From the NCBI RefSeq assembly GCF_910592395.1, contig NC_088318.1, forward strand, positions 17,732,349 through 17,796,348: 64,000 nucleotides of DNA, written 5' to 3'. How positions within the stretch are numbered: the first letter of the stretch is position 1; each line of letters starts with the position of its first letter. The notes under the pieces are model-generated. The model made no database searches and had not been told where the DNA came from. It saw only the letters and a list, made by a program, of their open reading frames with translations. Source of the stretch: Lineus longissimus. Lineage: Eukaryota; Nemertea; Pilidiophora; Heteronemertea; Lineidae. Position numbers and translations under genes: made by a program. Below are positions 24,914-42,643 of this stretch, in pieces.

Positions 24914-26065
24914 CTAGGCGTAGACAATAACGCCGCATGGCGGCATTTGAAAAATTCAGGTGTTTGGAGTAAAAAGAACAGCGACTGCAGTCAGTCCGAC
25001 GGTGGTTGTATGTCGCGGGTGCCCGCATGGAAAAGTAGCCCCGTACGTAGGCTAAGCGGTGTCAGCAATAACCATTCAGATCAGAGGTCTACATGCTCGA
25101 AAAGTTCGCCTCCACCTTGGACAGAGCGGGTGGATACGGTCTCGGATCGGATTGGTTCCAACCGTGCCGAGAGTTCATGTGACTCCGCGACGGAGCTTGT
25201 GAATTTAAACAGTCCAGGGCAGAGTCTGAAAAGCTCCAAGAGCACAGAAGTAGAAATATGTGTGTAATCAGTGTTCCATAGAAGGGCGCTTTTGTATGAG
25301 AAAGCGATGTACATTTCAAGGAATCAAACTCGCACTACGAGTTCAGTAAAAATGGATTTAGCCCACTTTTTCTCATAGACTTGCAGTACATCCCCGCTAC
25401 GCGAAGCGAACGCCGGTCTCATTGTTCGACCTCCGAATAACGTTGTCAAACAATGTGATAGCCGTTTCACGTTGACGTTTCGGGGGCTTTCCGAAAACTC
25501 CCGATATGTTTAACTTTCCGTTCATTACTAGGATATATACACGAGTGTACATATTTACCAACAATTCCAATACAATTGTGATGTCATGATTTTTCCATGA
25601 TTGAAATGAAACCATGTGTCAGAAGATTGAGTTTCTCCATGATCGTTCCTCGAGTTGAAATTGGAGTTTGCAATGCATCAAAACGATTGTACGGCCTCGA
25701 GATTTTTGAATCAACCGTCTGTGTTGACCATGTATTCGTTCTTGTTTGTAAATAATGATTCTTCCACAAGTAAAATCCTTACTTCCTTCCTTCCTAAATG
25801 TTCACGCTGGTCACGGCAGAAGTCTCGACAATGTCAGTTTGAAGCATGACTGTCCGTGACATCGCCAAGAAGGCAAGGCTGCAACATACCGGTAGACAGG
25901 GACGTAGTGTAACCGACCTGACCTTGTCAATAAGTTCATGCTGTTGAATGATTAGTGTCCTGGACAACGAGGTCAGGCGGCAACATGACAGTGTTCTCTT
26001 TAACCCTTGCACTACCGCAGGGTTTTTGAAGTCTACTGTACCCTGGCGGCCCGACCCACTATATA
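24914..26065. other. Aquaporin 3' flank
   Basis: Probable 3' UTR followed by spacer. No gene is recognised. A long imperfect inverted repeat (CCGACCTGACCTTGTC at about 25,913 against GACAACGAGGTCAGGCGG at about 25,963) precedes the MITE. Confidence 0.4.
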
Positions 26066-26490
26066 AGTCGTACTTCCACCTATCAAATCCCCGTGTCTTT
26101 TGCGCTTACACCTATGAATTGCCGTGTCTAAATAGACCCGTGTGTCAAATCCCCGTGTCTATTAGCCCCATCGAGCTCGATGGGGCTAATCGGGGGCTAA
26201 TTTAGACCAGTGTTCAACACGGGTTTTTTAATAAATTCTGAATAGACGCGGCAATTGCAAGTTCTTCGATCCGGCGACAGATGGCGCGGTGTAGTTGCCT
26301 CGGTATTGCGCCCCCTCCAACGGGAAAGGAACACAGGAGAGCTCCCTACCTACAGCGCACCTGTCGCCGGGGCTATTAACCATTATCTAACACAACTGAT
26401 AGGTGTAAGTGCGCCGCGGGTTTTTTGACACACGGCGAAGACACGGGCCTTGAAAAAACACGGGGTTTTATGACAGGTGGAACTACGACT
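26066..26490. mobile_element. Palindromic MITE, about 425 bp
   Basis: Terminal inverted repeats of about 34 bases: the left end AGTCGTACTTCCACCTATCA...CCCCGTGT (26,066-26,099) matches the reverse complement of the right end ACACGGGG...TGACAGGTGG...TACGACT (26,457-26,490) with few differences. Sub-terminal segments also pair: GCGCTTACACCTAT on the left with GATAGGTGTAAGTGCGC on the right. No transposase is encoded. A TA-rich flank on the left (ATATA) suggests TA-type target preference, but no exact target duplication can be named. Confidence 0.8.
26161..26190. repeat. Perfect 30-bp palindrome inside the MITE
   Basis: ATTAGCCCCATCGAG is followed immediately by its exact reverse complement with no loop. 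It would extrude as a cruciform or fold as RNA; GGGGCTAAT is repeated once more just downstream. Confidence 0.95.
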
Positions 26491-26499
26491 ATTGACCGG

Positions 26500-26877
26500 A
26501 CGGCCTTGATCCCAACTTTGCTTATGAAGTTGATAACTGGTTAGAATTACTCAATCTTGGGGACGAGGGAATTTCACCAGTCTCCTCTATTCATTCATTA
26601 GAGAGACTGGTACTTGACGGCAATTCACTCGTCATGAACTCGATTTGGGGGCGTAAGCTTCCAGTGTCCGGTCACGTGGGTAACCTCGATCCAAGCCAGA
26701 GCACTCGGTATGACAGAGCACCCACTGTATGCACTGAAAATGTATGGCTCACCTCGGGTAAATCAACGAGGCTTCCTCGGCCCTCCGCTGCGCGGCGGAT
26801 CGGGTCGAGGTCACCCAGGACGGCCTTGATCCCCACTTGGCTCATGAAGTTGAAATAACTCAATCTTGGGGACGAGG
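26500..26877. repeat. Direct repeat pair of about 60 bp next to the MITE
   Basis: ACGGCCTTGATCCCAACTTT...ATGAAGTTG...ACTCAATCTTGGGGACGAGG at about 26,500-26,567 recurs at about 26,819-26,877, with one copy 9 bases shorter. The left copy begins ten bases after the MITE end. The 250 bases between hold no gene. Confidence 0.75.
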
Positions 26878-29800
26878 TCAGCATTGACTTGTGCAGTGCT
26901 GCCATCTCGTTTTTTTAGGTGTAACCAACCAAAGGTAAAGGGGGCCTGCGGGCAGGAGCACAGTGGCTCATTTGGCCAGATTGTGACCTTACAAAAAACG
27001 TCAGGCTTTGACATTGTGCCCTCGCCAACACCGACAGACTTATACGTTATTGACAAGGTCTTCTAGTCAAATCTCTTCATCAAAGAAACAACTAAAACAA
27101 ATTTGTTCATCTCGTTTATTTAAAATTATTGCTGAAAAGAAATGCACCAACAACATTATTAATCTTCAACCAATCCAAGATTTGCTTCTCCTTGATCCAT
27201 TACTAGATCACATGGCTGAATGCACATCATCTTGATCTTCCAGGTTCTAGGCAATGTGGCTGCAACAATGGACATCTCAAGAACTGGAAGATGTCTTCCA
27301 GGGTAGAATACACAGCCATCAGGAATGTTCAAGTGTTGAAATGGTACAAGTACTAGGGTTCTTAAGCCACTGCTGCACTAGTGGGGATACATATAGCTAT
27401 ACAGGATTTCTGTGACTGCTTCTTGGTACATATGCGACATTACCTTCATCTATTCCGGCGGTTTCCAGTTAAGCGAGGGGGAAACAAGGTCTGCCATCTC
27501 ATCAACACAATTTAGTTATAATTTTGTCAAGGTTCAGGAAATGCGAAGGGAAACTTGCACTTCCCAATACCTTAGATAGATTAACCTCGCCATAAAATAG
27601 CCCTACCATCAATATCAACTAACTAATTGACCTTAACTACTGGACAAGCACACCTTGTTTCCCCCTCTTACTATAAACCAATCGGGTAGCAAGGATCTTC
27701 TTCTTCCAGCCTATTCAGTTCCCGTTTCATGGTATTATGATGTGGCATCCGAGTGACTACAGGATTGGCCTCACCTAGAAAAAAAAGGCTGGATAAGTCT
27801 CCAAAACAAATTTTATCAACCTACCACCAAACCCTCATTCAGGAGACTTGGCCAAAACAGGATAAGGCATGACGAGATAGTCAAAGTATCAATCTCTCCT
27901 TTTTCAGGCCGAGGGATGCACTCAGTTCCTGTTCGTTAGTTCTGAGAGATGACTTAGAAATTCGGGAAATGTGCGAGTAGTAAATTACCAGTCTGCTTGT
28001 GTACCATGCACACACACAAGTGATCCACCAGGCCAATACCGCCGAATATCTATCAAACCTGAAGAAAAGAATAAAAATATTTACATGTTAAGACGACGAC
28101 AATGGTACAGCCCCTAACCCAAACACCTCAAGAGTACTGTTTCATCAGTTTCCAGTCATGATGTGCCCAAACAAAGGTTCCATATTCAATTACTGCAAGT
28201 TAAGGTACCTCTTTAAGGTTTATATCTAATGCAGATCCCACATCCCGAATATACTTTCAGAAACAACTTCAAAGTCAAAGAACCAGGCCTAAAAAGCTTG
28301 TCGTAACCGGTACACATCGATGTTTTTACAAGGTTGGACAGTGAAAATGTGATGGGAGGACAGATTTCCTCAGTAACATACATGTAGCTGAAAAGAATGA
28401 TTAACTTGCTGTATAAAACAAATAGTTTGTTCTGCAAAATTGATCAAGTAATAACTTCTCGTTTGATCAGCAGCGACAATTATTGCCGACTCTCGGGTTT
28501 GACTGACATGAATGCACCTGCATTGCACGAGTTTCATGTAACCTCACTATTGGCTCACTAAACCTCTTTCAACATTGAAGCCTTTTAACCACCTGAAATA
28601 AAGAGGCAAACAGCTTGTGATGATATGAGCGTTTAAAAGAGTAAGTTTGAGCCATTATTGTAGCATTACCCAGTGTGAATCAGTGTACCGCAGTGAACTC
28701 TCTCCAAGCGAAGAAGTCGTTTTTTGGCAGGCCACACCAGGAAATCTACATGTACGATTCCTGCGGACTCAAAAGTAACCGACAACTCTGAAAGAAGATT
28801 GAGAAATGTAAGTGACGATCGGAAGATTTTACAGAGAATACACAAATCACATTTCTATATTGTCTATTTATTGAAGATTAAATGATATTTCATGATACAA
28901 AGTACTATAATATACACACACTGATCAAGTTGCCTTATTGAAGTTTGCAAAGGTCTACAGAAGTTATGTAACTGCAGAGCACCTAAGCCACACTATGGAA
29001 GAAAAAAATCTTCAATACTTATACATGTTTGTTACAGACAAGAATATCCTTGAAAAATTAGAGAACGTTTGCAACCACCTTTGATTACTCTGGTGAAATC
29101 CATCACCAGGACTATTACAATATAGTAATGTTAGAAAGTTAGATAAACATGTACAGGCCAAAGTACTTTTTCCCCCAACAAGATGGGTCAAATGGCACAT
29201 ACATTTATAGCTGCTATCAAAATAATCTATCTTCTCACACACACAACAGGACAAGTAACCAAGTACTCTACTAGATCTAATAATGTTCATGTTCTTTTTT
29301 TAAATGCAATTCTTTGAGAGAATGATTCATGTACAAGTGTGAGAAAATATTTATGAAATATCTAAACAATTCACCCAAATACATGTAGTAACCAGCTTTT
29401 ATCATGCAATTTTATTCAGTTTATACTCATGTTTACGAAATACCTTACTTATTGCTTGGTACATAGTGTAATTCCTACCCACATGTACTTCCCATCCAAC
29501 ACGGTGCAAGGGTCATTCCCGATACTCTTCAAATGAGAGCAGAACAGTTGAAAGTATAATAGTACAGCAATGAGTTTTGAAGGAGGTAAAGAAGTTGAAC
29601 AAATGATACATGTAGCTGAGTTTACTCGTCAGACTTCGAAACCCAACAACACTCTCATACCCCATATAACGATAGAATTCAACCCATACAGAATGCCCAG
29701 ACATAGGTTTTAAATCCAACTATCTTGAAATTGTTCCTCTATGTATTCATTGAAGTATCGTACAGAGAAACACATCTGCATCAAGGAGAGCTTCAAGTTC

Positions 29801-31338
29801 ATTCTGCCAGAATACGTGGAGCATTGGAGCCTATTTTGAACTCTTGCAAGGGATACAGTGCAGTACCAATGTCAGTTTCAAGAATATCTCAAAGCTTTCC
29901 TCAATACAAGATTTTCTCTTTACAGTACCTTTCAGCATCCAACTTCTTTACCTCATTCTTATGCGTCAATAATTTTACAATCATCTTTCAGATGGTAACC
30001 TTTCATAGTGTGTCTACCTTCTTCATGCCGCTTATAGTTTATACGCTATTGCACTACTCCAAGCTGATTCGTGTCGTAGTACCATCAGCAGCACACAGAT
30101 GGCGTTTTTTCTGGAATAGGAGAACAGAACGATATACTAGACCCAGAACTTAATCTCGTTAAAGAGTTACAATATCCATCTTCGGTTAATCTCTGCATGT
30201 CTTTAACACCATCATGGCAATTCCTTCATTTTCAACTTCACAACAGCGGTTAGCACAATCAAATATTATGAGGAAATTCAGGATACAGGAGAATACAAGA
30301 TAAGCCTTTACCTAGCCTGAAGCCTTTTTGCCCCTACTCAATACAATAGCGGAGCTCAACTAATGGCTTCACAGAAAAACAACACACATACTGATTCCAC
30401 TTTTAGTCGCAGATAGATGGCTTCAAAAAAGCTTTAAGGAAGATGAAAGCTTCCCAAAAGTGAATGACACCGACAAACGCAAGCTACCTGACCCGAGCAT
30501 TGGAGACTTTAGGAATGGATTACTGCCTTTACTCCATGGACAGATATGATGCAGTCTCCAGGACGGGATAATTTACAACAACGTCGGCATACTTTTGTTA
30601 AACTCCATTCCTGACCCTTCTTGTCGAGATCGAGTCAAAATTGAAAACAATTTACACTAATCTTGGAACCCTTTCCATGCAGATTTCAAACAAAAACTGC
30701 CCAACTTTCCCTCCCCATCTTGTGGTTGGTGAATCATTTTAGCCAACCGTGCACCTACACAGTCTTAGACAACATCACTCTAGTAATATAATCCAAACTC
30801 AACTTCATTCTGCATGGAAAGGATATTAAATCAACACCACCTTTGCTTTACCTGTATCTCATATTTTTGAGAGCCGACTATATATATATTGGCACAGACA
30901 TAAATGAGCTACGGCATACAGCAGGCTAACTGAAATACAATCAACAACACTAAAGATGCACTAAAATAGGCCATTTCAAATTCCTGATTGAGCAGTCTTA
31001 TTCTGACAGGTGTACCATAATAGAATCAAAGCGGCTCGACATCTACAGTGCTACGTGAGAACTCATTGTAATATCATAATGCAGGGTTCGATTTTATTTC
31101 ATTGTTCGAATCCAAATACCAAAATCTGGACATACAAAAGAGGCAAGAGTATATATTGTCCGCGAGCACTAAATCAACAACTGGCAGTTGTATTTGGTTG
31201 AATAACAGTGGAATGTTCAGTACTACATCTGCCTGACCAACCAACCGGATGTCATATGACAATGACCTAAGGCTTTAAAAATCGAACCCTGTGAGGGTAA
31301 GAATTCTATGGTCAAACCTGTCATTCCACAGATGTCCC
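26878..31338. other. Spacer and probable PRPF4B 3' UTR
   Basis: No exon is recognised. For the minus-strand PRPF4B, AATAAA signals (TTTATT on the plus strand) lie at 31,093-31,098, about 240 bases past its stop, and at 28,867-28,872, which would give a 2.4 kb 3' UTR. The open frames on either strand here have no domain and overlap one another. The rest is AT-rich unique sequence. Confidence 0.5.
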
Positions 31339-38125
<6,787 letters not shown>

Positions 38126-38907
38126 TTTGAATCGTCTCTGCGGCGCACTGATCACAGGTGATTGAAGGTGTTTAATGTAAGAGGACCTTTCGCAAAACAA
38201 ATGTATCTTCATGCTGAGCTGTTGGGACATCACATTTTAAAATACTTTGAAATAAGGTATTATGATTTTCCTTATTGTTCACGATTTGTCAAAGAAGTTG
38301 CCTTATTGGTTAGTAAAGAGAGAGAGAGAGAGAGAGAGATCTGCCTCCACGTCCCTGTGGAAAACAATTGATGCAACTTGGTTCAACATAATTGAATCGC
38401 TGCAAAACCGAACAGGGTCTCGTGCGATGACATCACAGCGGTATCCGGGCGTTTCGCTCCCTGACCATTTCGCCCCCAATCCTTTCGCTCCAACATTTGC
38501 ACCAGTTCATGAATCCTCCCATTGCACAATCAACCCCACCAAGACGGGATATGGTTTACAAGAGGTTATAATATGCTGGTTCCTGATGACTGTCAGCATT
38601 TGATATTACTCATGTTGATATTAGCTTATCTTGGAGATGCACACCGCTTACAGCTGGCTCGGATCGGGACCGAAATGTATTCCACACGTACCCCGGGTCT
38701 GCCCCGCCAGCATCGACGGAAGGAATATGGGCGACACAGTCAAACTTTGGCGCGTAAAGAGGGATGATGACGTAATCAGAGATTCACTGAAGTCTAGCAA
38801 CTTGATGAAGAATAACGCATTTGCGAAGTGTTGTCAACATCAGGAAGCTGAGATTTTGACAGTGAAAACTTTTATTTTGCAAAATAATCAAGGCGAAGTC
38901 AATGAAG
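38126..38907. promoter_or_regulatory. Putative bidirectional promoter between PRPF4B and GABARAPL2
   Basis: About 780 bases separate the two divergent start codons, including both 5' UTRs. It contains an AG dinucleotide run (38,317-38,339) that could serve as a GAGA-type element, and repeated TTTCGC(T/C)CC words at about 38,450-38,485. No clear TATA box is seen on either strand, as expected for housekeeping genes. Confidence 0.5.
38317..38339. repeat. (AG)n microsatellite
   Basis: About eleven uninterrupted AG units within the PRPF4B/GABARAPL2 intergenic promoter. Confidence 0.95.
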
Positions 38908-40682
38908 ATGAAATGGGCATTCAAAGAGGAGCATTCTCTTGGTAATTAGGGTGTCTGAAATGTCATCGGGACATCAATTGACCGGGATATAAGTGGCATT
39001 TAGATTTCAGCAGGCTAGTTGACTGTACTACAACTTTACAAGTCAAGTGACGTGTATTAGCATGATTTATTGATTAGTGTACTGTTACTGTTACTCTGTA
39101 GCATGACTGGACTGGAGTGTAGGCCTACTTACAGTTTTATGCATCACAGGCCACTGAATCAAATGTCAGTAAGGCAGGGGTCATAACATTGTCAAAGGGT
39201 TTGGGCAGAGGAGGCAGCTTTCAAAATAAAAAATTGTCATTTGGGATTCTGGCTTAATTCTGCATTCTCCAACTTAGGCTGCAACCAACAGCTCTAGGCA
39301 GAGTCAGAGACAGAGAGAGCAGATCAGATATAAGGATCTCTGCTAGTGCATCTGGTTGTGTTGGAAGGCTGGGGCATTATAGCAGGGGGCAAATACCCCT
39401 CATTTAAAGTCACAAAAAATAATATACAATACTGTATGTTTTTATCATCTTGTTCATTTACAGAGAGCAGATGTCAAGAGTCTGCCAAGATCAGGGCAAA
39501 GTACCCTGATCGCATACCAGTAAGTATCTTGCTGCTGTCTGTCCAATTCCAATTATAAAACTTGTGTTATCAAAACCCTCTGAATTGTCATTCAGGGAAT
39601 TATAAATAATGTGTTGAAAAGGCTGATCTTGCATGTCAGCCTTTGTGTAATAGATAAAGCTCAACTGGCTTAACAACGAATCCTTTTGGAAAACTCTTTT
39701 AAAATTGAGTTGTATTCATTTTCAATGTGATTGCCATTCAGGTTGTCGTAGAGAAGTCACCGAGATCTGTTATACCTGACATCGATAAGAGGAAGTTTTT
39801 GGTCCCAAGTGATTTATCAGTTGCTCAATTCATGTATATTTTACGGAAGCGAATTCAACTCCCAGCAGAGAAGGCATTCTTCCTCTTCGTCAATAAAGTT
39901 CTTCCTGCAACAAGGTAGGTTTTAAGTGTCTTGCTCAAATCAAAATTTTTCATTTGTGTTGAGAAGGGTAAAGACTTACTTGCCATCCTAAGTAACTTGC
40001 AGAGATAATTATGCTAAAATATTTTTCAAAGTGGGTCAATTAGTTTTACAGTCATGTTTATTATATGCTATACCATCTTGTCGGTTCTGGATAGGATCAG
40101 GATGGTGACCAATTCTATTCTGATCTTTTCAAAAATGACTTTGAAACCTTGAGAGCTTTGTTTCAAAAGAGCGATCACTTGAAGTGACATTCAGGGTGAC
40201 TGTACAAATTAAGAAATGTTTATCTGAAAGGTACATCTAATCTTTCACGTTCTTGACTAACACTGTCTTATCTGACTCATAACAATAACATATATCTGGT
40301 GACCGTGACCTCCTATGGTGTCACACTGAAAGTTTTTGTGTGAAGTCCAAATAGTCTGTGATATTCAACTCTTATATAGAATTATTCTAATTACAGAGTG
40401 AGTCATTTAAATGAAACATATGGTTGTTTTATTGTGCGTTCCTGAAAAGAAACTTGGAGGCCTCCCAAAATTACATGTACAATGATGTAGGCCTAGTCTA
40501 ATGGACTTAACTTTAGAAAACACCAAGGAAGAGGTTAAGTGTTCAGCATTCTTCAAGTATCCTGTCATGTTTTGATATTTGTTGACACTTTCAGCGCAAG
40601 TATGGGAACGATCTACGCGGAACACAAAGATGAAGATGGTTTCGTTTACTTTGCCTACAGCGGAGAAAATACATTTGGATAG
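38908..40682 (+). CDS. GABARAPL2: ATG8-family ubiquitin-like protein GABARAPL2/GATE-16 (4 exons, 116 aa)
   Basis: Exons: 38908-38941, 39464-39519, 39742-39914, 40595-40682. The protein is conjugated to phosphatidylethanolamine on autophagosomes and Golgi-derived membranes. It shows the family's N-terminal helices ([12 protein letters not shown]), [12 protein letters not shown], the ubiquitin fold with [27 protein letters not shown] and [10 protein letters not shown], and [18 protein letters not shown] chose the ATG at 38,908 because it gives the family's MKW start and has A at -3. An in-frame ATG six bases upstream has T at -3 and would add Met-Lys. The striking point is the end: TTTGGATAG places the stop directly after Gly116, so there is no C-terminal extension for ATG4 to remove (human GABARAPL2 has one extra Phe). 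Confidence 0.93.
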
Positions 40683-40727
40683 GACTCAAATCAGGACTAG
40701 GGAGACATCATCATCGACGGTGGTGGT

Positions 40728-40745
40728 GGGGGGGGGGGGGGGGGG
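40728..40745. repeat. G18 homopolymer in the GABARAPL2 3' UTR
   Basis: About 18 consecutive G residues preceded by GGTGGTGGT, 45 bases after the stop codon. Run length may be unreliable in the assembly. Confidence 0.85.
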
Positions 40746-41598
40746 CTGGACAAGATATATCTGCCAGTACCTCAGTGTCCTTCACCTTTGTTTTGAACTT
40801 TGTATAATTATTTGTAAATAGGCAAATGTTAAAATTGTATTCATGGTATTCAAGACTTTGGATGTATTGCTCAATCATACTCCTTTGAAGAATTTGAATC
40901 AGTGCTGCAGTTAGCTTAAGTTCGAACAATATTTTGTGTCCAGTTAAACATGCACAGGATGAATAAGTAGGCCCGGTACCTTGGTTACTGCTATGCTTGG
41001 TTACCTTGGTTACTTATCAATGCATGACCAGATACAAAGTCTAGGTCCGAGTTCTGCCGACCGAGTTCTGATTCAAAGGTCTTGAAGGAGTAGTTGGCTG
41101 TATTTTTGCAAATTTATGCCATGCATTGGTTGTTTTCAAAAACACTCCAAAAACTGCTGGTTTTTATGGGAATTCTGGTTAAAATAAGTTGTTGTCATCT
41201 TCCTATATTTGGTCCATTTGGGCTGAGGTGTGTGAATGAGTTGTTGTAGTGCATACCAACATGTGTGAGTACATGACGACAGCCTTAAACATATTGGCTA
41301 CCAGCCATGTCTCTTGAACAATACTGGTGCACTAAATGTGTTTTCAAAAGCTGTTGTGATCTTGGTCAGAAAATGTACATTTGCATACACTTTGGGCTGA
41401 CATCTGCCCAAGAACTCAGTCATCCTCCTCACCCGTCATCATCTAAAGACACTTCTCCTTTCATTTTCTGATCAATGTATACAAAGATTGCTAGTTCCAC
41501 CAATGTGAAATAGTTTATGCATGTGACTGCTTGCACCATTACATAGTAAATATTTCAGTTATACTGGACAATTTCAGATTTACTTCATTATATTTATA

Positions 41599-41604
41599 AA
41601 TAAA
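41599..41604 (+). terminator. Polyadenylation signal AATAAA, probable GABARAPL2 3' end
   Basis: AATAAA in an A-rich context, followed within 30-50 bases by a GT-rich tract (GGGTTTTCGTTGTTTGTTG). This implies a 3' UTR of about 0.9 kb. Confidence 0.6.
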
Positions 41605-41649
41605 AAAATTGCAAAACTTACATTTGGGTTTTCGTTGTTTGTTGCGTCT

Positions 41650-42619
41650 CTGTTCAATTTGAAAATGTGGATGAAAGGGGCCTCGTCGACTCCCCTTTCA
41701 ACATCCTATTCCTACAGTCTATTTTCTGTGAAATTCAACATTTTGAGCTAAACCAGTTACCCATGCACTTGTCCCCCCTGGAATATTGTTTTCATTCGAC
41801 TACAGCAGGTTCATTGGACACAACATCTGTTCAGAAATCCCCAAATTTGCCGAAGACAGCCCCGAATTCGTGCAGAATCCTGTTGCGGCGAACCTGGAAT
41901 TCATTAAAATATCATTAACGACGACCACCGATGAGATTGAGAACAAAAGCGACTTTTTCTCCTCATAAAAACACTGATTTCACCGGATCTTTTTGATACG
42001 ATTTGTAAAAAACAGTGACTTACTTATATTTAAATCGATATTTCCAATTAGCAACACGAGAATCTTGAAACATCCGCTCCAGATGTCCCATGTGAAGCGT
42101 GTACGTAAGTGTAGTGTTCCCGTTTGTCATGTTTTGTGTTCATCATCATCATGCTCGTCTATCGTTTCATCCATCCAGGTCCCTGAATGCTAATTAGCGG
42201 GATTATCGGGCTAAACAATGGGATTAGCTAGGAAATAATATATAGGGAGTTCCATTGCACGAGTGACCATGATGATCATCCGACATCATGGCATTGGCAG
42301 GGCCGGGTCGGGTCGGGTACACTGTGACTCCATCATCATAATCATGAAATTAATCATATGTTCCCGTTCTTGAACTTGAGGGTCCTCAATGACGATAATA
42401 TTAAGAGTATAGTATTAGTTAAGACCCCCAACTTGGGCCAAGCTTCCTTCAGTGGTCTGTGGTTCTCACTATACACACAGGCTAAGCAATAAGAAGGATT
42501 GACCGCCGGCCGGCCGTGCAGCTTGGCTAAACTGCTATTCTTGACCTTATTAATTCGGTAGACTGTATGTGCACAGTTTGTTCTACTTAAGTCTCTTTAA
42601 ATTTCTAAATCCATTTCAG
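41650..42619. other. Spacer and 5' flank/intron of the zinc-finger locus
   Basis: No domain is recognised. The acceptor CCATTTCAG ends at 42,619, so at least one non-coding 5' exon of the zinc-finger locus lies upstream and was not found. A short upstream ATG (42,628, ATG-CAC-TAG) precedes the main start. Confidence 0.4.
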
Positions 42620-42643
42620 GGAAAGCAATGCACTAGTTGACTG

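Noticed and set aside
29725-30153. 142-codon plus-strand frame
   Set aside because: No domain, no good start, no splice context; it lies in the probable 3' UTR of PRPF4B.
41667-41968. Two overlapping 60-83-codon plus frames before the zinc-finger locus
   Set aside because: No motif, no shared frame with exon A, and no convincing splice sites.
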